A DNA stretch of 43,846 nt, from positions 1 to 43,846 of the forward strand of contig CAIKPM010000016.1 of NCBI GenBank assembly GCA_903829325.1. Direction: 5' to 3'. Position 1 is the stretch's first letter. Every line of letters starts with the position of its first letter. The DNA comes from an uncultured bacterium. GTDB taxonomy: Bacteria; Vulcanimicrobiota; Vulcanimicrobiia; Vulcanimicrobiales; Vulcanimicrobiaceae. Below are positions 7,698 to 15,587 of this stretch, piece after piece. The translations under genes were made by a program, and so were the position numbers. The notes beneath the pieces were generated by a model, which was not told the origin of the DNA, ran no database searches, and worked only from the letters and a program-made list of their open reading frames with translations.

Positions 7698-8675
7698 TTA
7701 AAACTTGACCGAAAACAGAATGTCGCCGCGGGTCTGCTTCACTGGTGCATTCGGCGCTGCATCCGCGCTATAACGGTATTGCCGCCCCATGATCGTCACG
7801 CTCTTGTTCCCGTTATGGGGAGCATACGTCAAAGCACCCGAGTACGCCGCCTTGTGATCAGCCAGTGGCTCGCCCGCGTCACTACTCGTGGTCGGCAGTA
7901 AGCGTGACGTGGTATAGCCGAGACCAACGTGCAGGCTGGAGGTCACCGGCACCGCTGCGGTGGCGCTGTAGCTGTACGATGAGGTGTTACTGGTGGGATA
8001 ATACGGCAATGTCGCAGTGTCAGTCGTCGCAGCCGACCCTGCATCTGCGCCAACCTGGACAGTTACATCGTGCCGGAACACGGGCAACACTATCGCTCCC
8101 GGCGAGGCTGCCAAGCCATTCCCGAGCGGCTGGTTACCGACCGACAGCGTTGCGTTCTGCGAGGCCGCGAGCGACGCTGGGGCAGTGGAAAGATTCGTGG
8201 ATGAGCGACTCGCCGCTCTGAACGCGGCGAGGAATTGCTCGCTGGTTCCAAAGCTCGACGCATGCGCCGCGCGATGATGGAGCTTGACCCCCGCCGTGGG
8301 GATGGGATTGACTCGTTGCGCGACCACCTGCGGGCTAGCCACAGGCGTCACCGGCAACGGCGCAGCCAGAAGTGGCGCTGAATCTCGGGGGAAGGGCTGC
8401 GTAACTGCTTGAGCAGTCGAACGAGCGACAAGCTCTGGGTTATGGCCAGCGGGAAGCTGCGGCGCAGTCCACGCCAACTTCTGGGCGAAAGGTGCGACCG
8501 TAACCCAACGATCGACCCCGAAGAGGGTAGCCGCAACATCACCAAGCGAGGTAGCCACGACCGCCGCGGATAGCTGCTGGGGGGCAGCTTCGACTGGCGC
8601 AACAAACCAAGCGCAGCCGCCAACGGCCACGACCAAGGAAAATGCTATGCGCCGACCCCGAGCCCACATATTCAT
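7698..8675 (-). CDS. Probable outer-membrane beta-barrel protein
   Basis: 325 aa from ATG 8675. The protein starts with a signal peptide (basic RGRR, then IAFSLVVAVGGCAWFVAPVEA). The centre is Ala/Pro/Thr-rich and low in complexity. The last third has alternating hydrophobic residues (SYSYSATAAVPVTSSLHVGL, AAYSGALTYA, KSVTIMGRQYRY) and the protein ends DILFSVKF. A C-terminal Phe with alternating hydrophobics is the classic BamA recognition signal. It lies 31 nt downstream of the YqgF-like gene at the end of the envelope run. No porin family is recognised. A longer frame beginning at 8876 overlaps the upstream gene and puts the signal peptide inside, so it was rejected. Confidence 0.65.
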   Translation of the reverse strand: MNMWARGRRIAFSLVVAVGGCAWFVAPVEAAPQQLSAAVVATSLGDVAATLFGVDRWVTVAPFAQKLAWTAPQLPAGHNPELVARSTAQAVTQPFPRDSAPLLAAPLPVTPVASPQVVAQRVNPIPTAGVKLHHRAAHASSFGTSEQFLAAFRAASRSSTNLSTAPASLAASQNATLSVGNQPLGNGLAASPGAIVLPVFRHDVTVQVGADAGSAATTDTATLPYYPTSNTSSYSYSATAAVPVTSSLHVGLGYTTSRLLPTTSSDAGEPLADHKAAYSGALTYAPHNGNKSVTIMGRQYRYSADAAPNAPVKQTRGDILFSVKF

Positions 8676-8706
8676 GAGTACTTCGTCGGCAGAGCCGCTA
8701 GGAACT

Positions 8707-9120
8707 TTACATTCCCGCGCTAGCGGCGAAAAAACGTTCCGCCAAGACAACCGCAGCCCAATCATCGATCGGCACTGGCGGCACTCGCAGTCCGGCGGGC
8801 AAGAAGCGACGCCAACCGCGTGGAGGGTGAGCCACAAAGTAGCGCGCCCGCGCAGCCAGTGTACTCCCGTACTCATTCACAATCTCTACAGGGACCCCAC
8901 AGGGGCCCAGCAGCTCGGCAAACGCTTTGCTGGCGGTACCACTGCCCAGAAGGATCTGCTGAGGAGCAAAGGTCGCAACAAGCGCAGACGCTTCGAGTGC
9001 CCATGCACCGACAGGCACGATGCAACAGAAACGCGGCTGCGGCTCATCACGATGCACGACAGCGAGACCGCACTTCACGGTGCCAGGATCAATCGCCAAG
9101 ACGCAATCAATCCGCTCCAT
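8707..9120 (-). CDS. YqgF/RuvC-like RNase H-fold nuclease
   Basis: 137 aa, a normal size for YqgF (RuvX). The putative metal-binding residues are all present: D11 in VLAIDPGTVKCGLAVV, E83 in VNEYGSTLAAR, and D119/D120 in PIDDWAAVVLAERF. The middle QQILLGSGTASKAFAELL matches the family's second strand and helix. YqgF processes pre-16S rRNA and RuvC resolves Holliday junctions; on length and motif spacing the YqgF side is closer. Its start codon overlaps the stop of the DUF3084 gene by one base (TAATG), so it is co-transcribed with the envelope genes. No sequence oddity was found. Confidence 0.75.
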   Translation of the reverse strand: MERIDCVLAIDPGTVKCGLAVVHRDEPQPRFCCIVPVGAWALEASALVATFAPQQILLGSGTASKAFAELLGPCGVPVEIVNEYGSTLAARARYFVAHPPRGWRRFLPAGLRVPPVPIDDWAAVVLAERFFAASAGM

Positions 9121-10070
9121 TAGGAATGCGTCGCAGACACCAAAGCAAAGGTTAAGGGTAGACCGCCAAGATGCGGATATATATCAGTCGCTGCATGCGC
9201 CTCAAGCACATAGTTTCCACCAAGCGAAATCCGCGCGGCAATTGTGCGCATCGCACTCGGGGTCGTCTCAGAGAGCGGCGTAGACAAGTAGAAAGGCAAT
9301 CCATGGGCGATTGCCTGAGCTGCCGCCGCTTGCGCCAATTGATTAATCACCAACTGGGGATTGACGCTCCCACCGCGGATGGGTAAAGATGCAACGACTT
9401 CGCCAGCCTGAAAAATACGCCGATCAGGTAGGCCCTGTAGTCGAAAATGAATGGGATCGTGTGGGAACAGATTTCGGTCAGCGACGGCTAAAATTAATAC
9501 GGGAGAAGTCAATAACGTCGGTTCAATATCGAGCAGAACTTCGTGCAACTTTGCTGCAACCGCCGGATCACTCGCGTGCTCGGTATTCGGGTGCAAAGCA
9601 CGGTTACCGAGAATACTCGGCCCGTAGGCGTGGTTGGCATTTTTGAGGGTCTGATCAAAAAAAGCAGCTAAAGCCTTATAGTGTTGTGATGGCGATTCGT
9701 TCGAACGTAAAATCAGCACCGCACCATACATCAAATCGCCACGATTAACCACCACATTTTCTTCGTGCGTGTGACGATCCAAGGCCGCAGCTTCATCCTG
9801 TAAAGCGATGATCCGCGCATTGAGCTCACCAAGGCGAAAAAATGCGGTTTTCACATAACTCGAAATCGCAATCGCAAAAATTGTCACGCTCAACGCAATC
9901 AGCATGCCGGTACCGATAGCAAAAATGGTCGATGTATGACGTGGGCGCAAACCGAACAACGAGAGACGCTTGCGCCCCACCACGTGCCCAACCCGGTCGC
10001 CAACATACGCAATCCCACCCGCTAAAAGCGAGATAAACACGACGACCAGAACGCCACCGAACATACCCAT
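9120..10070 (-). CDS. DUF3084 family membrane protein
   Basis: 316 aa. TM1 (VVVFISLLAGGIAYVGD) is followed by DRVGHVVGRKRLSLFGLRPRHTS, the hallmark of DUF3084 proteins (DRxGxxxGKKRLxxFGLRPRxTS). TM2 (IFAIGTGMLIALSVTIFAIA) is next, then a short coiled coil (RLGELNARIIALQDEAAAL) and a large extracytoplasmic part. The family is known mainly from cyanobacteria, deinococci and related lineages; its function is unknown. It lies between an LptF/G-type permease and the YqgF gene with 1-nt overlaps on both sides (TAATG), suggesting a link with cell-envelope work. Confidence 0.8.
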   Translation of the reverse strand: MGMFGGVLVVVFISLLAGGIAYVGDRVGHVVGRKRLSLFGLRPRHTSTIFAIGTGMLIALSVTIFAIAISSYVKTAFFRLGELNARIIALQDEAAALDRHTHEENVVVNRGDLMYGAVLILRSNESPSQHYKALAAFFDQTLKNANHAYGPSILGNRALHPNTEHASDPAVAAKLHEVLLDIEPTLLTSPVLILAVADRNLFPHDPIHFRLQGLPDRRIFQAGEVVASLPIRGGSVNPQLVINQLAQAAAAQAIAHGLPFYLSTPLSETTPSAMRTIAARISLGGNYVLEAHAATDIYPHLGGLPLTFALVSATHS

Positions 10071-11161
10071 TATGCGCGCGCCGCCCGCCGCAAGAACGTT
10101 GCTCCAATCAGCGTGAACAGTAAATTCGGGGTCCAGGCACAGTAGACCGAGATTGGCGGCAATGCCGTAGCAACGCTACGAGCAATCGTCAAAATAATAT
10201 AGTAGATAAAGACAATCGCAACCGCTAGGCCAAATCCAACACTGGTACCACTCCCTCGATTGGGCCGCAAACCAAAAGGCAAGGCAATCAACGTAAACAC
10301 AAGGCAGGCAAATGGCTGGGCTAACTTCGCATCGTATGCACTACGATATTTTCGCTGCTGCATATCGTTGAGTGTATTCGAGGTGAGAATATCATGAAGC
10401 TGCGCGCGACTCAATTCATCAGGATTATTATTCGAGGCACGCTGTAACAACCGGTTAGGATCTTCACCCAAATCAACTCGCAATTCGGGATCAATGCTCG
10501 AAATAGCCGTCCCATCTGGATCAAAATGATAGGTGCGCGCATTCAGAAAAGTCCAACGGTTCGCCTGGAATCGCGCCTGGCTACTAAAGATCACCTGCTG
10601 CGGAATATTCTTCGGATCGTACTGCAGAACGGTCACATTATGCAGAATCCCTGTTGCGGCGTCATAACCGGTGGCAGACGTAACCTGATGCCCGCCGCCA
10701 GGTAAAGGGGTTGCGAGATCGAGACTTGCGGCACTCATGCCAACGTGGCGAATCACATCATTTAATAAATACGCCGCCCGTTCTTGGGCAAAGGGCACGA
10801 GTAACTCTTGCAAGGCTAAGGAAAAGAGCGAGACGACAAAGCCCGTTACCAAGAGCGGGCGCACAATACGAATCAACCCAATTCCACCGGCCTTCATCGC
10901 CGTGAGTTCGCTTTCGCCGGAAAGCCGCTGCAACGCCAGCAACGTACCCAAAAGCAACGCCATCGGAATCACTAAAATAATGATTTGGGGCATTTGATAG
11001 AAAAAGTATTCGATGGCAGCCCACACAGGGGCATGATCGTCAGAAACGAGACGACTAATATTGAGAATATAGGTCGCAGCAAAAATCAGTGCAAACGCCG
11101 AGAGCCCAAACAACGATGGACCCACCAGCTCACTGACCAGATAGCGATCTAGGATCCGCAT
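10070..11161 (-). CDS. LptF/LptG (YjgP/YjgQ) family LPS export permease
   Basis: About 363 aa from ATG 11161, where GGAGG lies a few bases upstream and the protein begins MRILDRYLVSELVGPSLFG, the usual family start. Six TM helices are expected: three at the N-terminus (SLFGLSAFALIFAATYIL, IIILVIPMALLLGTLLAL, LLVTGFVVSLFSLALQ) and three at the C-terminus, around a periplasmic beta-jellyroll of about 170 residues. With LptB and LptC it forms the inner-membrane extractor that lifts LPS. Only one permease gene is here although LptF and LptG normally pair. It follows lptB by 10 nt. Confidence 0.85.
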   Translation of the reverse strand: MRILDRYLVSELVGPSLFGLSAFALIFAATYILNISRLVSDDHAPVWAAIEYFFYQMPQIIILVIPMALLLGTLLALQRLSGESELTAMKAGGIGLIRIVRPLLVTGFVVSLFSLALQELLVPFAQERAAYLLNDVIRHVGMSAASLDLATPLPGGGHQVTSATGYDAATGILHNVTVLQYDPKNIPQQVIFSSQARFQANRWTFLNARTYHFDPDGTAISSIDPELRVDLGEDPNRLLQRASNNNPDELSRAQLHDILTSNTLNDMQQRKYRSAYDAKLAQPFACLVFTLIALPFGLRPNRGSGTSVGFGLAVAIVFIYYIILTIARSVATALPPISVYCAWTPNLLFTLIGATFLRRAARA

Positions 11162-11171
11162 CGATCCTCCA

Positions 11172-11918
11172 TCAGAGCCGAAACCCTTCGCCGAGATAAA
11201 ACTGGCGCGCCAACGGATTGTCCATGACCTCTTGCGCAGAGCCAGACACAACGATTTCGCCATCATTCAAAATATATGCTCGATCAACGATAGCCAGGGT
11301 TTCGCGCACCTGATGATCGGTAATCAAGACCCCGAGTCCGCGATCACGCAATTGTCTGATCATCACCTGAATGTCGGCGACAGCAATCGGATCAATCCCC
11401 GTAAAGGGCTCATCCAAGAGTAAAAACGCTGGGTCGGTTGCAATCGCCCGGGCAATTTCGACACGTCGACGCTCCCCACCAGATAGACTGTCACCACGCG
11501 CATCGATAAAGCGGCTTAAGCCAAATTCTTCCAACAACAGCGGCAAGCGGCGCTCTTGCTCCGCAGCGGGAACTCCGTTCATTTCCCAAATTAAACGAAT
11601 ATTGTCACCGACAGATAATTTGCGGAAAATAGAATTTTCCTGAGCAAGATATCCCACCCCGTGGCGTGCCCGTTGGTACATTGGCTCATGGGTTAACTCG
11701 ATCTCGCGTTCTGGCATCTGCAAAACGACTTTGCCACTGTCGGGTTTGACGAGCCCGACGACCATATAAAACGTCGTGGTTTTTCCAGCGCCATTGGGCC
11801 CGAGTAAACCGACAACCTCGCCTTTGTGTACCTGCGCATTCACCGCATGAACAACCCTGCGTTGACCGTAGGACTTGCATAGTTGAGTTAGATGAATCGC
11901 ATGCGTCATTGTTGTCAT
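11172..11918 (-). CDS. lptB: LptB, ATPase of the LPS exporter
   Basis: 248 aa, the usual LptB length. Walker A GPNGAGKTT, a Q-loop in YLAQENSIFRKLSV, ABC signature LSGGERRRVEIARAIA, Walker B FLLLDEPFTGIDPIAV and the H-loop VLITDHQVRETL are all present. The SIFRKLSV, FTGIDPIAV and HQVRET stretches are specific to LptB among ABC ATPases. It powers extraction of LPS from the inner membrane. The start overlaps the stop of lptC (ATGA at 11915-11918), and the permease follows after 10 nt. Confidence 0.93.
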   Translation of the reverse strand: MTTMTHAIHLTQLCKSYGQRRVVHAVNAQVHKGEVVGLLGPNGAGKTTTFYMVVGLVKPDSGKVVLQMPEREIELTHEPMYQRARHGVGYLAQENSIFRKLSVGDNIRLIWEMNGVPAAEQERRLPLLLEEFGLSRFIDARGDSLSGGERRRVEIARAIATDPAFLLLDEPFTGIDPIAVADIQVMIRQLRDRGLGVLITDHQVRETLAIVDRAYILNDGEIVVSGSAQEVMDNPLARQFYLGEGFRL

Positions 11919-12463
11919 CCGTCCAGATGCACACTGCGCAAAGTAATATTGCCCGTCAGATCGCTACCGTGTAGCGTATCACCTTGCTTGGTTTGCATCA
12001 TCACATGCCCCCACCCATGAATGCGTTGGTTACGCTGATCGTACAAAAAGTGATCGCAGGTTAAGCGCGAGCCATCAGCAGTCAAGACATCAACTGCTTC
12101 GTGCAGTTGCACGCTCTTCGTCGCCCCATCGACATCTGCCGTTCGCGCCGTCGCTCGCATCCGCCCACCATCGAGAGAAAAGAACGTTACCACCGGCTGA
12201 CTGAAATGCGACGTGTAGTTACCATCGCTACCACGACGCGAATCGTTCGTATCCGCCAGAATGCGGTAAGCCATGCGGCCATGCTCGACCACCACGATAC
12301 TCACTGGCGTCGTGCGATTGCGCTGCGCCTGTACGGTGATCGCACCGAGCGTGGGCGCAGGAGTGCTCATACGCGGCAAAGGCACACGCGCTTGCTTTGG
12401 GGGCGAATGTGGTGAACAGCGCACCAACGCAAGGCAGAGCATCAACGCGAGAACCGTTTTCAC
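11915..12463 (-). CDS. lptC: LptC-like periplasmic LPS transport protein
   Basis: About 182 aa from GTG 12463, which overlaps the TGA of the ligase gene (GTGA) and has GGAAGAGGGAG upstream; the longer frame extends into the ligase gene and is artefactual. An N-terminal hydrophobic segment (TVLALMLCLALVRC) is followed by a Pro-rich linker and then a beta-rich domain (GRMRATARTADVD, VDVLTADGSRLTCDHFLYD, GWGHVMMQTKQGDTLHGSDL), the repeating pattern of LptC/OstA jellyrolls. Arg before Cys is unusual for a lipobox, so lipidation is doubtful. Context directly upstream of lptB supports LptC over LptA. Confidence 0.8.
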   Translation of the reverse strand: MKTVLALMLCLALVRCSPHSPPKQARVPLPRMSTPAPTLGAITVQAQRNRTTPVSIVVVEHGRMAYRILADTNDSRRGSDGNYTSHFSQPVVTFFSLDGGRMRATARTADVDGATKSVQLHEAVDVLTADGSRLTCDHFLYDQRNQRIHGWGHVMMQTKQGDTLHGSDLTGNITLRSVHLDG

Positions 12464-13677
12464 GCTGCTCCCTCTTCCAGAGCGACTAAGGTCATCCCCA
12501 TAAACGGAATCCACAGACCCAGAAAAAGAATCTGGACAACGTCGAGCATGCTCTGCAGCCAGGTCGCCGTGAAGCCGATCAGGAGTGCAACTGCCATACC
12601 GCGCGCCCGGGGGCTGGCGTGGCGATAGCGTTCGATTACCATCTGCCCAAACGTCCACCACAAGAACAGCAACGCAAGCAGGCCCAAGATGCCACTTTCA
12701 ACCCACGTCGTGAGTAAAAAATTGTGCGCGTGGAAGGCCAGCGGCTCCCCATCCGGGCGCTTGACCAACGGATAGATCCGCGCAAAACCGCCGGGTCCAA
12801 CTCCCCAGAGGGGAAACAGTTCTCCCGCTCGCCACGCCGCCTGCCAGATTGAGAAGCGATTGAAATTCTCAGCGGGATTATGATGCAAATTGATCAGCTG
12901 ACGCAGCTGACTGAGTAAGACCAGCAGCCCGACGCCCACCCAAGGCAACCAACGCGAGCGAAGCGCAACCAAAGCCACGACGGTCGCCAGCAGCAAACCG
13001 GCTAGCCCCGCACGGGAAAAAGTTGCAAGCAACGCGGCGAGGTTGAGGCCGGCAACAATCCACGCCCCCATCCGCAAGCTAGAGCTCCGTCCCCAACAAG
13101 CAACGCCCACGCTGTAGGGAAGCAGCATCCCCAAATATCCCGCAAGCTCACCCGGCACCACAAAGCTGCCGATCGCTCGGCCATTGCCAACCGTGAACAA
13201 GCCCGCGGGCACACGTAGTATCCAGCACGCTAATGCAACCAGCGAACCCACGCCGCTCGAGAGCAGCAAACTGCTCGCCATCGCTTGCGCAATCCGGGCA
13301 TCCGCACCCCAACACCTCACCGCACACGTCCCGATGCACGTACAGAGCGTGATCGCGAAAAAGAGTGCACCCACAATCGGCACCAGCCCCAGGCACGTCG
13401 CGAACGCAAGACTTGCCAAGTACACAAGCATTGCGCGGACGAGGCGATCTCGCAAGAGCGCACGGCCCTGTGTGCGCCAGAGCTCAACCGCCAACAAAGC
13501 CGTCAGCCCAGCCACAATCAAGAGCACGCCGAGCGCCACGGGTGGCGCGAGTAAGGAATATCCCGGCGCAGCGATCGGCAGCAGGGCAATAAATGCTGGG
13601 TAAAGAGGCATGCCCGCCCAGAGCACGGCCAAGACCCAAGCGATCCACCAAGCCGGATGTTGCGCGCGAACGCTCAT
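12460..13677 (-). CDS. O-antigen ligase / Wzy-type polymerase-like membrane protein
   Basis: 405 aa, strongly hydrophobic with about ten TM segments. In the second half FHAHNFLLTTWVESGILGLLALLFLWW matches the Wzy_C pattern (HNxxLxxxxExGxxGLxxxL), where the His-containing periplasmic loop is functionally important in WaaL ligases. It could join polymer to lipid A-core (WaaL) or polymerise repeat units (Wzy); the lipid A/Lpt setting favours the ligase. It overlaps both neighbours by 4 nt (ATGA with the LpxB-related gene upstream, GTGA with lptC downstream). Confidence 0.78.
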   Translation of the reverse strand: MSVRAQHPAWWIAWVLAVLWAGMPLYPAFIALLPIAAPGYSLLAPPVALGVLLIVAGLTALLAVELWRTQGRALLRDRLVRAMLVYLASLAFATCLGLVPIVGALFFAITLCTCIGTCAVRCWGADARIAQAMASSLLLSSGVGSLVALACWILRVPAGLFTVGNGRAIGSFVVPGELAGYLGMLLPYSVGVACWGRSSSLRMGAWIVAGLNLAALLATFSRAGLAGLLLATVVALVALRSRWLPWVGVGLLVLLSQLRQLINLHHNPAENFNRFSIWQAAWRAGELFPLWGVGPGGFARIYPLVKRPDGEPLAFHAHNFLLTTWVESGILGLLALLFLWWTFGQMVIERYRHASPRARGMAVALLIGFTATWLQSMLDVVQILFLGLWIPFMGMTLVALEEGAA

Positions 13678-14840
13678 GTCTTTAGAGCGGTTGCATCGAA
13701 GCGCTCTAAGCGATTTGCGAGCACTTCAGCAATCGCGGCAGCTCCTCCGGGCGCTCCCATCCGTTCGCGCCCAACGGCACTCATGTGTTGCCGCACCGCG
13801 GGCGAGTCAATCAATTCCAGCACCCCAGCAGAAGCTGTCGGGACGTCGTCGCGCACGACGCGGAGCGCCTCACCCAACAGACGCCCCTGGCGCATGCGAT
13901 ACCAACCGAGACGCTCGGAAGCTGCTAACGCCACCACCGGTACACCCGCCGCCGCTGCAGCTTCATTTCCGGGACCCGCCTGGCCCACGACAATCGTCGC
14001 CAGGCGCAGCAGCGGAGCCAGTTCTCCGGTACAACCATGCAAAACAACGTCGCCAGCGTGTGCTCGAAACGCGAAAACCTCATCATCGGTACGCACATCC
14101 CAACCATCGTTGCGCAGTAAGCGTAGCACTTCAGCCACCGAGAGCGTCGGCGCAACCGATAAGACCGCCGAGTACTCTGGGCGTACCGCCAAAACGCTGC
14201 GCGCAACCGCCGCTAACTTGACGGCATCCGCATACGCGGAGTGACGACTGCCCGGAAAAAGCGCCAGCATCGGCGGATCGGGCGCGGGCAAAGGCTCGCC
14301 GACATCCAGCAAATCAACAATGACATTGCCTGGGGCAACAGCGGGAACTCCCCGCGCGCGCAACCATTCGGCGGTCGGTTCGTCACGCACAAACACATCT
14401 TGAGCACGACGCAAAACCAAACGTTCGACGGGACCGTAGGGCGCGACATACAAGCTTTTCGCGGTGCCGACAAAGGTCAGCGGACGCTTAGCGTAACGCG
14501 CCATTAACGCAGCGTAGACATCACCAACCGCAACGACTTGGGCATATTCTGCGCCGGCCTGGCGCAAGAAACGCCGTTGTGCAGACCAAAGCGCAACAAA
14601 ACCGGCACGAATATCTCCAGCTAAAGCGGGCAAATTGACCATCGCAACAAGCCCGCCGCTTGGCATAGCGCGGCGAGGGCCAACATCACGAAAACCCGGT
14701 GGTGAAGGCTTATCGCCAACCAAGGCGAGGTGATCGGTCTGGCAGTCGGGGACACGATGGCGCAATTCACTCGCCAAACGCGCAGCGATTGCGGCTTCAC
14801 CATGGCCATTACTTACAAAAAGGACCCGCTGTTGGGGCAT
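13674..14840 (-). CDS. LpxB-related putative glycosyltransferase (lipid-A-disaccharide synthase-related)
   Basis: 388 aa. It starts QRVLFVSNGHGEAAIAARLA, continues with LVGDKPSPPGF, and later has VVAVGDVYAALMAR, VFVRDEPTAEWLRARGV, VDLLDVGEPLPAPDPPMLALFPGSRHSAYADAV and VVGQAGPGNEAAAAAGVPVVA. The GSR and G-EAAAAG signatures are those of GT-B sugar transferases related to LpxB. A family of such lipid-A-disaccharide-synthase-related proteins is known in cyanobacteria with undetermined substrate. A true lpxB is two genes upstream, so this copy probably has a different acceptor. Stop and next start overlap (ATGA). Confidence 0.75.
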   Translation of the reverse strand: MPQQRVLFVSNGHGEAAIAARLASELRHRVPDCQTDHLALVGDKPSPPGFRDVGPRRAMPSGGLVAMVNLPALAGDIRAGFVALWSAQRRFLRQAGAEYAQVVAVGDVYAALMARYAKRPLTFVGTAKSLYVAPYGPVERLVLRRAQDVFVRDEPTAEWLRARGVPAVAPGNVIVDLLDVGEPLPAPDPPMLALFPGSRHSAYADAVKLAAVARSVLAVRPEYSAVLSVAPTLSVAEVLRLLRNDGWDVRTDDEVFAFRAHAGDVVLHGCTGELAPLLRLATIVVGQAGPGNEAAAAAGVPVVALAASERLGWYRMRQGRLLGEALRVVRDDVPTASAGVLELIDSPAVRQHMSAVGRERMGAPGGAAAIAEVLANRLERFDATALKT

Positions 14841-14843
14841 GTA

Positions 14844-15584
14844 TCATTCACCTTCCGCATGCTGCGGCAATAAAGGCAGTAACTGCGCCTGCGCGATGCG
14901 CAAGCGTTGTGCATCTTCATCAAAAGTCAGGTCTGTAGCTGAAACATACTTTCCGTACGGACCGGCATGTATAATTGGCACCGACCCGACATACTCCGGT
15001 TGCAGCAAAGTATCGTGGCTATGCCCCCCGAGAATCAAATCAAGGCGCGGCACAGCTCGGGCGAGACGACGATCAGCCGCTAAGCCGAGATGCGAAAGCG
15101 CGACCAACCCGTCGCCTGGTGGGATGCGCTCAGCAATCTCGCATGCCACTTCGATCGGATCCCGAAAACGCCAGCCGAGGAACCGTTCCCAAAGACTCTG
15201 CTCAGGATACTGGACCACCAGTAAACCAAAAAAATGGAGCCTGCGCTGCCCTTCCCACGGGATCGAATGCATCGCCTGAAACGGCAACGGGCGACCAAAC
15301 GTATCCAGCAAGTTTGCGCATACAACCGGGCGCTGCACCGACGCGAACCGAGCACGCATACAAGCGTACAGGTAATGAAACTCGCGATTGCCGAGCGCGC
15401 TCAAGGCATAGCCCGCTTCAGCCATCTCAGCGAGAATCGGCTCGTGGCGATGATACACCGTTTGGCTGCCGCGCAAGGCATCTCCGCAATCGATCAAATA
15501 GCCAGGATCCCGTGCCTGCAACGCTTGCAAGCGGGGCGCAAATCCGCGATGATTGTGCAGATCGCTGGTATGATACAGGCGCAT
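14844..15584 (-). CDS. Calcineurin-like metallophosphoesterase; candidate for the LpxH step
   Basis: 246 aa. The metallophosphoesterase ligand set is complete: D8-x-H10 (SDLH), D35 in IDCGDAL, N66 in GNREF (65-69), H165 in SHLG and GHSH at 187-190. Most relatives have GNHE/D at the third block; here it is GNRE, and LpxH proteins have GNRD. The overall beginning (YHTSDLHNHRGFAPRLQAL) resembles 5'-nucleotidase/UshA-like enzymes, but no signal peptide or second domain is present. It sits 3 nt after lpxB and 3 nt before the LpxB-related gene. No other LpxH, LpxI or LpxG is in the window. LpxH-type hydrolysis of UDP-diacylglucosamine is an inference; a generic nucleotide phosphatase is the alternative. 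Confidence 0.7.
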   Translation of the reverse strand: MRLYHTSDLHNHRGFAPRLQALQARDPGYLIDCGDALRGSQTVYHRHEPILAEMAEAGYALSALGNREFHYLYACMRARFASVQRPVVCANLLDTFGRPLPFQAMHSIPWEGQRRLHFFGLLVVQYPEQSLWERFLGWRFRDPIEVACEIAERIPPGDGLVALSHLGLAADRRLARAVPRLDLILGGHSHDTLLQPEYVGSVPIIHAGPYGKYVSATDLTFDEDAQRLRIAQAQLLPLLPQHAEGE

Positions 15585-15587
15585 CCG

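Noticed and set aside
12464-12661. N-terminal extension of the LptC-like frame
   Set aside because: It overlaps the ligase gene; GTG 12463 has a ribosome binding site and the GTGA overlap typical of this run.
13610-14244. Two long plus-strand frames (203 and 195 codons)
   Set aside because: Both are antisense to the LpxB-related gene in GC-rich DNA; translations are Ala/Arg/Pro-rich shadows.
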